DNA of 64,000 nucleotides. Source: Noviherbaspirillum sp. L7-7A (lineage in GTDB: Bacteria; Pseudomonadota; Gammaproteobacteria; Burkholderiales; Burkholderiaceae_D). The notes beneath the pieces were generated by a model, which was not told the DNA's origin, did no database searches, and worked only from the letters and a program-made list of their open reading frames with translations. How positions within the stretch are numbered: position 1 is the stretch's first letter; every line of letters begins with the position of its first letter. The stretch is taken from NCBI RefSeq assembly GCF_019052805.1, contig NZ_JAHQRJ010000001.1, positions 868,001 to 932,000 on the forward strand. Reading direction: 5' to 3'. The translations under genes were made by a program, and so were the position numbers. This document shows, piece by piece, positions 40,702-50,888 of the stretch.

Positions 40702-41628
40702 TTATGGTGCGGGCAGAATCACCTTGTCCAACGCGTGAATGACGCCATTCGAGGCAAGCACGTCCGTGGCGACAATGTTCGACTGCCGTCCACGCTGATC
40801 CAGGATAGCCAACGCCGGGCTAACCGTGAACGTCTCACCCTCGACGGTCTTGATCGGCGAATTGATTGGCACGCCGCCCTTGAGCACCAGGCCCGGAACC
40901 ACATGGTACGTCAGCACTTTTGTTAGCAGCGGCTTGTTCGCCAGCAGTTGTTCCTTGGTGAGGCCCAACTCGGTTAACAGTGATGCAAATGCGGCGTTGG
41001 TTGGCGCAAAAACTGTATAAGGCCCAGGACCGCTGAGGGTTTCACCCAGACCTGCGGCTGTAACCGCTTCAACCAGGATGCTGAAGTCAGGGGTGGCGAC
41101 TGCCGTTTGCACGACGTTCTTGTTTGCAGGCAGGAGCACTTTGTCGATGGCGTGAATGACACCGTTGGAGGCGGCGATATCAGCCTGGACAATCTTGCTC
41201 GTTCGGTTGCGCCCATCCGTAATCACCAGGCCGGAACCGACTTTGTCGACCTTGAAAAATCCGCCACCGACGGAATTAACGGCCTTACTCAGAGGAACCC
41301 CGCTGCTCGAGATTTGCCCGGCCACGACATGGTATTGAAGCACCGCGGTCAGCAACGGCTTGTTGGCCAGCAATTGTTCCCTGGTTACCCCCAGCTCACC
41401 GAGCAACGCTGCAAATGCATCGTTGGTGGGCGCAAATACGGTGGCTGGGCCGGGTGCGGCCAAAGTATTGGTCAGTCCGGCGGCCTGAACGGCTTCGACC
41501 AGGATGCTGAAACGACTGTCGCTTTGGGCTACTTGCACGACATTTTTAGGGTCATCATCACTGCCTCCGCAGCCGGCCGTGACGGCAAACAGCAAAACAC
41601 TTATAAGTCCTGTGATCCAGCGCAGCAT
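40702..41628 (-). CDS. Fasciclin (FAS1) domain lipoprotein, two domains
   Basis: A 308-residue secreted lipoprotein. The signal peptide ends in lipobox TAGC near residue 19, followed by GGSDDD. Two tandem FAS1 domains follow (about 30-165 and 168-306), each with the H1 box PATVFAPTNDAFAALL / YTVFAPTNAAFASLL and the H2 end ASNGVIHAIDKVLLPA / ASNGVIHALDKVILPA. FAS1 proteins mediate adhesion or matrix contacts. The two domains are very alike, suggesting internal duplication. GGAGG precedes the ATG. It stands alone, between repeat-bearing regions. Confidence 0.92.
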   Translation of the reverse strand: MLRWITGLISVLLFAVTAGCGGSDDDPKNVVQVAQSDSRFSILVEAVQAAGLTNTLAAPGPATVFAPTNDAFAALLGELGVTREQLLANKPLLTAVLQYHVVAGQISSSGVPLSKAVNSVGGGFFKVDKVGSGLVITDGRNRTSKIVQADIAASNGVIHAIDKVLLPANKNVVQTAVATPDFSILVEAVTAAGLGETLSGPGPYTVFAPTNAAFASLLTELGLTKEQLLANKPLLTKVLTYHVVPGLVLKGGVPINSPIKTVEGETFTVSPALAILDQRGRQSNIVATDVLASNGVIHALDKVILPAP

Positions 41629-41643
41629 GATCGTCCTCCAGAG

Positions 41644-41680
41644 AACTGAAATCAGTTAATGAGTTGTGGGTGGATGTCAA
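41644..41680 (-). promoter_or_regulatory. Fasciclin gene promoter with overlapping palindrome
   Basis: On the minus strand a perfect -35 (TTGACA) is followed after 16 nt by a poor -10 (TAACTG). The -10 lies in a 14-bp inverted repeat, AACTGA-TT-TCAGTT, between the -35 and the Shine-Dalgarno. A good -35 with a weak -10 covered by a palindrome suggests regulated expression. Confidence 0.4.
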
Positions 41681-42361
41681 AGTCTTACGATGTCGATTGC
41701 CGCCTCACCTCCCTTATCCAAGATTGATAAAAGTTGCGCGATTTCGATGTCAGAGTTCAAACCGTGCTGCAGTGCTGATAGCGCAGTTAGTGGCTATGCC
41801 GCACGTTACGATGGCAGTCTTCATAAATGACGCAAGGCAATTGCGGATAACGGCGTTGCAGGGACCTCGGCATTAATTGTCCTGGACAAATGAGAACGTT
41901 TAACAGTTCTGTACTAATCCAGTCAGGCTTGAAACGAGGAGTGCTCACGGCAACCTCCATGCCGCGACGCGTGCCGGAATCGAGTAGGACGCTGATCGCC
42001 TCAAGCCGCTGGCCCTGCGTCACTTCACAGGGCTCGTTACCTATTGAGCCGCTGAAAGGAGGACGCATTCCGTAACGCTTCTGCACTGAAGGTGCATTGT
42101 TCTTGTTCACGCCGGCGTCAGGCCTCACAACTGCAATCGATAGGCCGGCATTACTGAAGGTGGTCGGTTTCGAAGTCATCGGGGGGCCGGAGAATTTATG
42201 GTCAACAAACTCTGCTCGACAGATTGTCTAGGTCAAATTGGGATTTGTCTAGGATTGAATTGGTAATTTTATGGTTTAAGTTCAAGAAATACTTGATGGT
42301 GCATTACGCAAGATTAGTCGCAATGGGTTTCTTTAAAGAAATAAAATTCTGATTAAGCGAA
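41681..42361. other. Gene-poor region upstream of the dicarboxylate symporter
   Basis: No recognisable gene. A minus-strand open frame of about 130 codons (41787-42179) has no ribosome binding site and no family resemblance. The right half (42200-42350) is clearly AT-rich compared with the rest of the window and ends where the first ~220-bp direct repeat begins. Confidence 0.5.
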
Positions 42362-42580
42362 GCGAAGCCGGGCGTGCCTGTTTGCATGTCACGTAATCAA
42401 TGCACTGTGCATGGTCCTAATTTGATCAGTCTTTAATGATTTGGCCTGGTTCAGCAAAGCAGCTGTGAGGAAGCGGTGTACAGCTGGACGGCGACGTTGG
42501 CCATGGCCGCCCCGGTCTAGCCAGCAAAATTCCTGATTTCTGTTTTGGTTGACCCGGTTTCGTTGCGCTCGATCCAGGCT
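42362..42580 (+). repeat. Diverged direct repeat, left copy (flanks dctA-like gene)
   Basis: Colinear with 44249-44469 over its whole length, with anchors at the same offsets: GCGAARCCGGG at the start, TGTTTSCATGTCA, TGATCAG about 61 bases in, GGCCTGGTTCAGCA about 83 in, ATTCCTGAT, and a REP-like element at the end (CCCGGTTTCGTTGCGCTC). The two copies bracket the symporter gene. Confidence 0.75.
42552..42580 (+). repeat. REP-like element, copy B
   Basis: ACCCGGTTTCGTTGCGCTC then GATCCAGGCT; a diverged copy of the element family, forming the right end of the left direct repeat. Confidence 0.6.
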
Positions 42581-42926
42581 GCGCTTGCTGCACTGAATCC
42601 TTGTCAGCGCCAATCTCATGGCAATGGCCTCAGCAATATTCGATGGATTGCCGGACCCTATCCCGTGCCCGGGTTTGGTTGCTCGCCTGTCGCCGGCCTT
42701 TAAGCTCGCCTTAGGTAGCGTGTCAACATCCACATAGCCATTTACTGATGGCCTTTTACAACTCGCCTGTTACCTAACAGGCTGGCGCACGCTTAGGCGT
42801 TCTTTTCAAATGACTTCCCAATATGGAACTTCGTTTTTGAAAAAGAGTGAGTCGCTCGATTGATACCGCCGAGTGCGGCTGCTCATCTCAACATCAACGA
42901 TAACGAGTCTTGAAGGCGACCCAAAA

Positions 42927-44245
42927 ATGCATCTCAAACAGTCAAAAACGCTCTATGTCCAGGCACTGTTGGCGATCACATTCGGCATCATGCTAGGCCA
43001 TTTTGCGCCTGACCTGTCTGTCAAATTCAAGCCACTTGGCGACCTGTTCATACGGCTGGTCAAGATGATGGTGGCCCCGGTGATCTTTGTGACCGTTACG
43101 GTGGGCATCGCCAAAGCGCAAAGCGGCACTGCAATCAAGCTAGGCCGCCTGGGACTTAAAGCAATCATCTATTTTGAAATCGTCACGATTCCCGCGATGG
43201 TGACGGGAATGGCGGTCGGGTTGATCTTCAAACCAGGGAGTGGAATGAATGTGGACCCGGCGTTGATCGATACCAGCGCCGTTGCCTTCTACAAAGCCGC
43301 CGGGAAGCCATTTTCCATCATTGAATTTCTCATCAACATCGTCCCGACGTCACTGATCGAGCCGTTCTACAAGGGCGAATGCTGCAGGTCCTATTCCTGG
43401 CGATCATTGTGGGGTTCGCGTTGGCCTTGAGCGGGGAAGCTGGCAGGAAACTCGTTGAGGTTCTTGAATGGATCACAGTTCCTCTTTTCAGGATCATTGG
43501 CATCGTCATGCAATTTGCGCCGGTAGGGGCATTCGGTGCGATGGCGTTCACTATTGGCAAATTCGGTATTGGCTCACTGACGAGCCTTGGGTTGCTAGTG
43601 GCATGCTTCTATCTGACCTGCGGCATTTTTATTGTGGTGATTCTGGGGGGTATCACTCATCTGTCTGGCTTCTCGTTGTGGGCGATCCTGAAATACTTCA
43701 AGGACGAAGCGCTGATCGTATTCGGCTGCGCATCAAATGAAGCAGTATTGCCAGCCCTGGTTCACAAACTGCAGCAGCTCGGATGCAGAAAAGCCGTTGT
43801 AGCTCTGGTTCTTCCGATGAGCTATGCGATGAATTTGGACGGCGCCTGCATCTACTACACGATGGCAATTGCCTTCATGTCCCAGGCACTTGCTATCCAT
43901 CTCACCTGGCTTGATCAGCTGACGATTTTCGGTGTCCTGCTGCTGACGTCAAAGGGATCGACAACGGTGACTGGAGGTGGCTTTATCACCCTTGCGGCTA
44001 CGTTGGCTACCGTCGCAGGCAAAGTGCCTGTTGAAGCGGTGATCTTGTTGCTGGGTGTAGACCGGTTCATTTCCGAGGCGCGCGCGTTCACAAACTTCTG
44101 CGGCAACGTTGTCGCGACGATTGCCTTATCGCGGATGGAGGATGCGATTGACCTGAACCGCGCTGAATATGTTCTTGCCAACCCGGACGTGATATTGGCT
44201 ATTGAAGAAGCGGGCGATGCAGCTGGCTACCAGACAAAGCGTTAG
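42927..44245 (+). pseudogene. DctA-like dicarboxylate:cation symporter, frameshifted at 43379
   Basis: A transporter of the dicarboxylate/amino acid:cation symporter family, broken by one missing base. The first frame (MHLKQSKTLYVQALLAITFG) runs to NIVPTSLIEPFYKGE; the second resumes at once with MLQVLFLAIIVGFALALSGE. Restoring one A (GAAATG instead of GAATG) would join them into about 440 residues, the normal length. The substrate region SYAMNLDGACIYYTMAIAF and the LLLTSKGSTTVTGGGFITLA hairpin are intact. Malic enzyme MaeB lies convergent downstream, fitting C4-dicarboxylate use. Real inactivation and sequencing error cannot be told apart here. Confidence 0.85.
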
Positions 44246-44248
44246 CAA

Positions 44249-44469
44249 GCGAAACCGGGACATGTCTGTTTCCATGTCATGCACGCAAGGCAATGTACAG
44301 AAGACTGATCTGATCAGGCAGTCAGGTTGCGGCCCGGTTCAGCACAGCGACGATGAAGAAGTTTTTTGCGGCGGGAAGACGATATCAGGCATGGCCTTTC
44401 CGGTTTTGCCGGATGCATTCCTGATGGTTCGCTTGAATTGCCCGGGTTTCGCTGCGCTCAACCCAGGCT
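44249..44469 (+). repeat. Diverged direct repeat, right copy
   Basis: Partner of 42362-42580, starting 3 bp after the symporter stop. Same order of anchors and the same total length to within two bases; the REP-like end is better conserved here. Confidence 0.75.
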
Positions 44470-44470
44470 A
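44441..44470 (+). repeat. REP-like element, copy C
   Basis: CCCGGGTTTCGCTGCGCTC followed by AACCCAGGCTA, nearly identical to copy D 13.6 kb away. The GGGTT/AACCC arms can pair. It lies between the convergent ends of the symporter and maeB, a typical place for such elements. Confidence 0.8.
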
Positions 44471-44499
44471 GGTTTGATGCTCCTGCTTCTCCCCTTGAC

Positions 44500-46809
44500 T
44501 CAACCTTGCCTGGTGCTGTCCACCCTGGCATTCGCCCCGGCTACGGCCACTGCCGTCATGTTCACGATGCGCCTTGACGTCGCATTTGGCGTCAGGATGT
44601 GCACCGGCTTGGCCGCGCCCAGCAGGATAGGGCCCACCGTCACGCCCTGGCCGCCGGTGATCTTCAGCAGGTTGAAGGCGATGTTGGCCGCGTCCAGGCT
44701 AGGCATCACCAGGAGGTTGGCGCTGCCTGCCAGGCTGGTGCCTGGCAGGTAGTGACGCCGCACGTCTTCCGACATTGCCGCGTCGCCCTGCATTTCGCCT
44801 TCCAGTTCCAGTTCGGGGGCCGCTTTCGCCACCAGGTCATGCGCGGCCCGCATCTTCCTGGCGGAGGGGCGGTTGGATGAACCGAACATCGAGTGCGACA
44901 GCATCGCCACCTTGGGCTGCAGGCCGAAGCGCCTGACTTCCTCGGCGGCGAGCTGGGTGATCTCGGCCAGCTGTTCTGCGCTTGGATCGTCGTTGACATA
45001 AGTGTCGGTGATGAACATGGTGAACTTGTCGAGCATCAGCGCGTTCATCGCGGCGAAGGTGGTGGCGCCCGGCGCCAGGCCGATCACGTCCTCCACATGC
45101 TCCAGGTGGTGCTCGAAGCGGCCCACCGTGCCGCACAGCATGGCGTCGGCATCGCCCATGTGCATCAGCATCGCGCCGATCAGGGTGTTGGAGCGGCGCA
45201 GCGCCGACTTGGCCATGTCGGGCGTGATGCCATCGCGGCCGCGCAGGCCGTGGTAAGCCTCGTGATAGGCGCGGTAGCGCGGGTCGTCCTCGGGGTTGAT
45301 CAGCTCGAAGTCGGTCTCCGGTTTCAGGCGCAGCCCGGCTTTCTCGATGCGCATCTGGATCACATGGGGACGCCCGATCAGGATGGGCCGGGCCAGTCCC
45401 TCGTCCACCACGGTCTGCACCGCGCGCAGCACATTCTCCTGCTCGCCTTCGGCATAAACCACCCGCCGCGGCGCGCTCCTGGCGGCCGAGAATACCGGCT
45501 TCATGATCAGGCCGGTGTGGTACACCAGCTGGCTCAGCTGCTGGCGGTAGGCCTCCATGTCGGCGATCGGCCGGGTGGCCACGCCGGACTCGGCTGCGGC
45601 CTTCGCCACCGCCGGCGCGATCCGCTCGATCAGGCGCTGGTCGAACGGTGTGGGGATCAGGTAATCGGGGCCGAAGGTCAGGTCCTGGCCGGCATAGGCG
45701 GCCGCTACCGCGTCATTCATCTCGGCTTCGGCCAGGTCGGCAATGGCGCGCACGCAGGCCAGCTTCATTTCCTCGGTGATCTTGGTGGCGCCGCAGTCGA
45801 GCGCGCCGCGGAAGATGTAGGGGAAGCACAGCACATTGTTGACCTGGTTCGGATAGTCCGAGCGGCCGGTGGCGATGATGCAGTCGGGCCGCGCCGCCTT
45901 GGCGACTTCCGGGCGGATTTCCGGCTCCGGGTTGGCCAGCGCCAGGATCAGCGGACGATCGCCCATGGTCCTGACCATGTCGCCGGTCAGTACGCCGGCG
46001 GTGGAACAGCCGAGGAAGACGTCCGCGCCCTTGACGATGTCAGCCAGCACGCGGGCGCCGGTGTCCTGCGCATAGCGGGCCTTGTTGGCTTCCATGTTGG
46101 CGTCGCGGCCCTCGTAGATCACGCCCTTGGAGTCGGCCACGAAGATGTTCTTGCGCTCGACGCCCAGGCTCACCATGATGTCCAGGCAGGCAATCGCCGC
46201 GGCGCCGGCGCCGGACACGGCCATCTTCACGTCGCCGATCCGCTTGCCCACCACCTTCAGCCAGTTCAGCAGCGCGGCGGCGGAAATGATGGCGGTGCCA
46301 TGCTGGTCGTCATGGAAGACCGGGATGTTCATCCGCTCGCGCAGCTTCTTCTCGATGTAGAAGCATTCCGGCGCCTTGATGTCTTCCAGGTTGATGCCGC
46401 CCACCGTCGGCTCCAGCATCGCGATCGCTTCCACCAGCTTGTCCGGGTCATGCTCGGCCAGTTCGATGTCGAACACATCGACGCCGGCGAATTTCTTGAA
46501 CAGGCATCCCTTGCCCTCCATGACCGGCTTGGAAGCCAGCGGGCCGATATTGCCCAGCCCGAGCACCGCGGTACCGTTGGTGATCACCGCTACCAGATTG
46601 GCGCGCGAGGTGTATTCGGCGGCCATGGCCGGTGTTTCGGCGATGGCTTCGCAGGCATAGGCGACACCGGGGGAATAGGCCAGCGACAGGTCGCGCTGGT
46701 TGGACAGCGCCTTGGTCGGCGTGACCGAGATCTTGCCGCGGGTCGGGCTGCGGTGATATTCGAGGGCTGCGTCGCGCAGCTGGTCTTCCTTGCTTGCTTG
46801 TTGGTCCAT
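44500..46809 (-). CDS. maeB: NADP-dependent malic enzyme MaeB
   Basis: Oxidatively decarboxylates malate to pyruvate, giving NADPH. The N-terminal malic enzyme part (about 1-430) has the catalytic region [20 protein letters not shown], the metal site [20 protein letters not shown] and the NADP loop [16 protein letters not shown]. The C-terminal part (about 435-769) is a phosphotransacetylase-like domain that in MaeB acts in acetyl-CoA regulation rather than catalysis ([19 protein letters not shown]). The 769-residue two-domain form is typical. Together with the neighbouring symporter it points to growth on C4-dicarboxylates. Confidence 0.95.
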   Translation of the reverse strand: MDQQASKEDQLRDAALEYHRSPTRGKISVTPTKALSNQRDLSLAYSPGVAYACEAIAETPAMAAEYTSRANLVAVITNGTAVLGLGNIGPLASKPVMEGKGCLFKKFAGVDVFDIELAEHDPDKLVEAIAMLEPTVGGINLEDIKAPECFYIEKKLRERMNIPVFHDDQHGTAIISAAALLNWLKVVGKRIGDVKMAVSGAGAAAIACLDIMVSLGVERKNIFVADSKGVIYEGRDANMEANKARYAQDTGARVLADIVKGADVFLGCSTAGVLTGDMVRTMGDRPLILALANPEPEIRPEVAKAARPDCIIATGRSDYPNQVNNVLCFPYIFRGALDCGATKITEEMKLACVRAIADLAEAEMNDAVAAAYAGQDLTFGPDYLIPTPFDQRLIERIAPAVAKAAAESGVATRPIADMEAYRQQLSQLVYHTGLIMKPVFSAARSAPRRVVYAEGEQENVLRAVQTVVDEGLARPILIGRPHVIQMRIEKAGLRLKPETDFELINPEDDPRYRAYHEAYHGLRGRDGITPDMAKSALRRSNTLIGAMLMHMGDADAMLCGTVGRFEHHLEHVEDVIGLAPGATTFAAMNALMLDKFTMFITDTYVNDDPSAEQLAEITQLAAEEVRRFGLQPKVAMLSHSMFGSSNRPSARKMRAAHDLVAKAAPELELEGEMQGDAAMSEDVRRHYLPGTSLAGSANLLVMPSLDAANIAFNLLKITGGQGVTVGPILLGAAKPVHILTPNATSRRIVNMTAVAVAGANARVDSTRQG

Positions 46810-46890
46810 GATGAGTTCCGAAGTGATGGCGCAGCCAGGCGCGTTGAAATGAAGGTATGCCGTACAGGCGTGCCGCTGGTTCGAGCCGCT

Positions 46891-46918
46891 ACTATACCTC
46901 CGGCTTGTGCGAGCGCAA
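46891..46918 (-). promoter_or_regulatory. Sigma-70 promoter of maeB
   Basis: Minus strand TTGCGC, 16-nt spacer, TATAGT, giving a leader of about 75 nt. Both boxes match well. Confidence 0.6.
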
Positions 46919-47110
46919 GGAGCCCTGCACAGGCCTGTTTCATGCGCGATTGATCATGCCCATGAGCGCACGCTTTTGATGGAACTTGCGCCTTCACCCC
47001 TTTGCCTAAAACATTTTTGATATACGCCAATGCCGGCTGATGTTGCCGTACGGCGAGCACACACCATGCCGGATGCCGCGTGTATCGCACCGCAGGACAA
47101 GGGAGAGTGA

Positions 47111-48145
47111 ATGAAGGTCGGAAACGAACTGGGCGCTGCATTGAATCCACCGGACGAGATCCCGGTGCTGGACTGCCTGATCATCGGCGGCGGCCCCGGT
47201 GGCCTGACCGCGGCCATTTATCTGCGGCGCTTTCACCGCAGCATCATGCTGATCGACAAAGGCGAGAGCCGGCTGTCGCTGATTCCGGTGAGCCATAACT
47301 ATCCCGGCTTTCCGGAAGGCGTGCAGGGCAGCGCCTTGCTGCAGAGTCTGCGCGACCAGCTCGGCGCTGCGGGCGGCGAGGTCACGCAGGGCGAGGTCAC
47401 CAGCATCGGGCGCGACGAGAAAAGCTTTTATGCCGACTGGAATGGCGGCCGGGTGCGGGCGCACAAGGTGATCATGGCGACCGGCATCGTCGACATCGGC
47501 CTGCCCACCGAGAACTGGCGCGCGGCGGTCAGGCATGGCGCGATAAGGCTGTGCCCGATCTGCGATGGCTATGACGTGACCGACCGCCGCATCGCCATCG
47601 TCTGCGGCCAGGACAACCGGGTTGCGCATGCGCGCTTCATGCGCACCTTCAGCGCCGACATCACCTTGCTGCTGCCGCAGGATGCGCCGCCGTTGAACGA
47701 GGAGGAAAGGGCGCAGTTGCGCGAAGCCGGCGTGGCCTGGCTGGAGGCGCCGGCGCTGGATGTGTCGACCCCGGACAGCCGCACGCCGCTGGTGCATACC
47801 GCCGATGGCGGGCAGCATGCCTTCGACGTGCTGTATCCGATGCTCGGTGAAAACGCCCGCTCGCGGCTGGCCGCCGACTTGGGCGCCGAACTGGGCGACT
47901 GCGGCGACCTGGTGGTCGACATCCATCAGCGCACCACCGTGGATGGCCTGTATGCAATCGGCGATGTGGTGGTGGGCATCAACCAGATCAGCGTGTCGAC
48001 CGGACAGGCCGCGGTTGCCGCCACCGACGTACACAACAAGTTGCCCGCCTGCCTGCGCTGTGCCGACCGTGACCGCGCCGCGCAGGCGAAGCCGGTTCAT
48101 GCGCCGGAGGTGCCGGAATCGACAGATGCTTTCCAGATCGGTTAA
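47111..48145 (+). CDS. Thioredoxin reductase-like FAD/NAD(P) oxidoreductase
   Basis: A flavoprotein of the class II pyridine-nucleotide disulfide oxidoreductase family, 344 residues. The FAD motif [19 protein letters not shown] is at the N-terminus, a redox-type CPICDGYDV (the CxxC in TrxR position) near residue 155, and FAD-binding [20 protein letters not shown] near the end. The NADPH loop ([17 protein letters not shown]) departs from the usual GGGxSA, with CGQDN instead, so cofactor use may differ. No thioredoxin gene is next to it. The role is not certain; an oxidative stress role with the following SodC is a guess. Confidence 0.8.
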   Translation: MKVGNELGAALNPPDEIPVLDCLIIGGGPGGLTAAIYLRRFHRSIMLIDKGESRLSLIPVSHNYPGFPEGVQGSALLQSLRDQLGAAGGEVTQGEVTSIGRDEKSFYADWNGGRVRAHKVIMATGIVDIGLPTENWRAAVRHGAIRLCPICDGYDVTDRRIAIVCGQDNRVAHARFMRTFSADITLLLPQDAPPLNEEERAQLREAGVAWLEAPALDVSTPDSRTPLVHTADGGQHAFDVLYPMLGENARSRLAADLGAELGDCGDLVVDIHQRTTVDGLYAIGDVVVGINQISVSTGQAAVAATDVHNKLPACLRCADRDRAAQAKPVHAPEVPESTDAFQIG

Positions 48146-48180
48146 TGTTCTGCATCTGACAATAACCCAAAGGAATCCCG

Positions 48181-48708
48181 ATGAAACGAACCGCCATGCT
48201 TGCTGCTTCTTTTTCGCTTGCAGCGCTGTCCGGGTGTGCCTTCCTGCCGCCGGTGCCGATCGCCGTAGCCGACCTCAGCCCGACCCAGGGCAATACCGCC
48301 AGCGGCACCGCCACCTTTGTCGAGCGCAGCGGCAAGATCCTGGTGGACGGCCGTTTCAAGGGCCTCACGCCAGGCCAGCATGGCATCCATATCCATGAGA
48401 AGGGCGACTGCAGCGCGCCCGATGCCATGAGCGCCGGCGGCCATTACAACCCCACCGGCGAGCAGCACGGCGCGCCCGGCGCTGCCAGCCATCATGGCGG
48501 CGACCTTGGCAACATCAGCGCCGATGCCAATGGCGACGCCACGCTGAATGTCTCTCTGGATACCGGCCGCTTCGGCATGAGCAAGCTGGCCAGCAACACC
48601 ATCGCCGGCAAGGCACTGGTCATCCATGCCGATCCGGACGACCTGGCCAGCCAGCCGGCCGGCAACTCGGGCAAGCGGGTGGCCTGCGGCGTGATCCGCA
48701 TGCAATAA
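48181..48708 (+). CDS. sodC: Cu/Zn superoxide dismutase, lipoprotein form
   Basis: Periplasmic or outer-membrane-bound SodC that removes superoxide. The signal peptide ends in the lipobox LSGC near residue 19. Copper and zinc ligands are in GIHIHEKGDC, GGHYNPT, HHGGDLGN and VIHADPDDLAS; the disulfide Cys pair (CSAP and CGVIRMQ) is present. It follows the thioredoxin-reductase-like gene by 35 bp. Confidence 0.93.
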   Translation: MKRTAMLAASFSLAALSGCAFLPPVPIAVADLSPTQGNTASGTATFVERSGKILVDGRFKGLTPGQHGIHIHEKGDCSAPDAMSAGGHYNPTGEQHGAPGAASHHGGDLGNISADANGDATLNVSLDTGRFGMSKLASNTIAGKALVIHADPDDLASQPAGNSGKRVACGVIRMQ

Positions 48709-48877
48709 GCGGCAACGGCGGCGCTGCCCGGGCATGCAGGCAGGGATGCAGGCATTCCGGCAGGCGCCGCCGGTGTTCGTGGAGTCCTACACCAGCTTGG
48801 CCGGCTGTCCGACTGCATGGCCGATGGCGATAGGGCTATGCTGCGACATCCAATCGCGTCGTCGTCGGGGCCAGGCC

Positions 48878-49207
48878 ATGAATCTGTTCAACCGTCTACC
48901 GAATTCCAGAACCGAACCGCCGGGCCTGGAGCGCCGCGTCTGGCGCGCCTTGCCCGGCGTGCTCGCCCTGGGCACCATGCTCCCGGCCATCTACATCCTT
49001 CTGCTGCATCTCCTGACGCTCGACAGCGGCGAGGGTATGGCGCGCAAGGTGGAAATGTCGCGCTACCTGGCCACTGGCGCGATCCTGTTCAACTGGATGA
49101 TCGTGATGCAGGCAGCCATCCTGTGCGCCATCGTGATGGTAATGAAAGGCCATGGCTATGTGGCCGACGCCTACAAGCTGCCGGACAGTCCGTCACCACG
49201 GCAATAA
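48878..49207 (+). CDS. Small two-helix membrane protein, unknown
   Basis: 109 residues with two hydrophobic segments (VLALGTMLPAIYILLLHLL and FNWMIVMQAAILCAIVMV) and short polar ends. No family was recognised. GGGG about 8 nt upstream supports this start over a longer frame that runs into low-complexity sequence. It lies between sodC and cbpA. Confidence 0.6.
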   Translation: MNLFNRLPNSRTEPPGLERRVWRALPGVLALGTMLPAIYILLLHLLTLDSGEGMARKVEMSRYLATGAILFNWMIVMQAAILCAIVMVMKGHGYVADAYKLPDSPSPRQ

Positions 49208-49439
49208 GCATCCTTTGCCGACGCCGGGTGACGGCAGGGTTGCGCTTCATATGGCGTGATCGACGCGGCCTTTTCAATCCATTCGATTACTCCCTCCCAG
49301 CCGCTTTCTCGCCGCCAATTGAAATTTGCGCCCGATCAAGGCTCCTTCCCGACGTATCGCCGAATCTGTCCGGACCGGCTGGCAAGCGGGCGATCCGCGG
49401 ACCGGCCATTGATTCCACCGGCAGGAGAAAGCACTGCGG

Positions 49440-50369
49440 ATGAAATACAAGGACTATTACGCCGCCCTCGGCGTGGAGCGTGATGCCACGCCCGAGCAGA
49501 TCAAGAAGGCTTACCGGAAACTGGCGCATCAGTACCATCCGGACATTTCCAAAGACCCGGAAGGCGAGGCCAAGTTCAAGGAAGTGCAGGAAGCCTATGC
49601 CACCCTGAAGGATCCCGAGAAGCGCGCCGCCTATGACGACCTGGGCCGCCGCCCGGCCGGCGAAAGCTTCGAGCCGCCGCCCGATTGGGGACAGGGCTTT
49701 GGCCATGGTGAGAATTTTTCCGATGTCGACCTGGCAGACCTTCTGGCCGCCTTCGCGTCCGCGCGTGGCGGCCGCGGCGGGCGGCGGTCGCAGCGCGGGC
49801 AGGATGCGGAGGCCAACGCGCCGGTGACGCTGGAGCAGGTCAGCGAGGGCGCCGAGGTCGATCTGCGCTTGAGCCTGCCGGAATACGACGCGCGCGGCCT
49901 GCTGCATCATGTGCCGCGCACGTTTCGGGTGCGCATTCCCAAGGGCGCCGGCGATGGCCAGCGGCTGCGCCTGGCGGGCAAGGGCGGCCCCGGCCTGAAT
50001 GGCGGTCCGCCGGGCGACCTGTATATCGTGATCAGGCTGCAGCCGCATCCGCTCTACCGGGTCAGCGGCCGCGACCTGTATATCGACCTGCCGCTGTCGC
50101 CGGCCGAAGCGGTGCTGGGCGCCAGCGTCGAGGTGCCGACCCTGCGCGGTCGGGTGGAACTGAAGGTGGCGCCCGGCACCGCCAATGGCCGCCAGCTGCG
50201 GCTGTCCCGGCGCGGCCTGCCGACCGCCGACGGTGGCCATGGCGACCTGTATGCGGTGGTGCGCATCGATGTGCCGCCGTCGCCGACTGCGCGCGAGCGT
50301 GAACTGTATGCGGAGCTGTCCAAGGTGTCGGCATTCGATCCGCGCGGTCACTTTTCCCGGAAAGGCTGA
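49440..50369 (+). CDS. cbpA: Curved DNA-binding/co-chaperone CbpA
   Basis: DnaJ-type co-chaperone. The J domain (residues 1-70) has the HPD signature in [11 protein letters not shown]. There is a Gly/Phe-rich linker without zinc-finger cysteines, then two C-terminal substrate domains ([40 protein letters not shown]). 309 residues is normal. It is followed two bases later by its modulator gene. Confidence 0.93.
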   Translation: MKYKDYYAALGVERDATPEQIKKAYRKLAHQYHPDISKDPEGEAKFKEVQEAYATLKDPEKRAAYDDLGRRPAGESFEPPPDWGQGFGHGENFSDVDLADLLAAFASARGGRGGRRSQRGQDAEANAPVTLEQVSEGAEVDLRLSLPEYDARGLLHHVPRTFRVRIPKGAGDGQRLRLAGKGGPGLNGGPPGDLYIVIRLQPHPLYRVSGRDLYIDLPLSPAEAVLGASVEVPTLRGRVELKVAPGTANGRQLRLSRRGLPTADGGHGDLYAVVRIDVPPSPTARERELYAELSKVSAFDPRGHFSRKG

Positions 50370-50371
50370 GC

Positions 50372-50728
50372 ATGGATGGCATGACGCTGGAAGCCGTATG
50401 GCTCAATGAAGGCCAGACCTGCAGCTTCCTGACCCTGATCGAAGCATCGGGGCTGACTGGCGAGGAAGTGCAGTGGCTGATGGAAAGCGGCGCCCTGATG
50501 CCGCTGCCGCTGCCGGCGCCGGAGGCGGAGCCGCAGCCACAGGAGAGCCTCAGCTTTCCGGCGGCGGCATTGCCGGTGGCGCGGCTGGCGCGGCGATTGC
50601 GGGACGATTTCGAGCTTGACCGCGCGGGCCTGGCGCTGGCGCTGCGCCTGATGCAGCGCATCGATACCCTGGAGCAGGAAGTGGCGCGGCTGCGCGCCCG
50701 GTTGCCGGTGCGCCACGGCCCGGCCTGA
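50372..50728 (+). CDS. cbpM: Chaperone modulator CbpM
   Basis: Small MerR-like partner that binds the J domain of CbpA and blocks its activity. The HTH-like region is FLTLIEASGLTGEEVQWLME and the C-terminus is a coiled helix (LDRAGLALALRLMQRIDTLE) usual for the family. It is 118 residues. A Pro-rich loop (residues 43-60) separates the two. ATG follows the cbpA stop almost directly; a second ATG three codons on (MTLEAVW) is possible. Confidence 0.85.
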   Translation: MDGMTLEAVWLNEGQTCSFLTLIEASGLTGEEVQWLMESGALMPLPLPAPEAEPQPQESLSFPAAALPVARLARRLRDDFELDRAGLALALRLMQRIDTLEQEVARLRARLPVRHGPA

Positions 50729-50888
50729 CGCTGCCCGGCGTTGTGCCAGGCCGCCTGGAAGCAGCCTGGCGCCAGGCTCTGCCAACCTTTAAGTTAAATC
50801 AAGTTTCCTTCAGTAATCTGGACAATATTGAAACTTTTTCCTGAAGGCCGGGGTAAGATTTCGCCATCTTTTAATGAGGAGGATGGAG

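Noticed and set aside
41787-42179. Minus-strand open frame of about 130 codons between the fasciclin and symporter genes
   Set aside because: No ribosome binding site, no family resemblance, odd composition; probably a chance frame.
42389-42733. Minus-strand open frame over the left direct repeat
   Set aside because: It lies almost entirely in repeat DNA and overlaps a REP-like element; not a gene.
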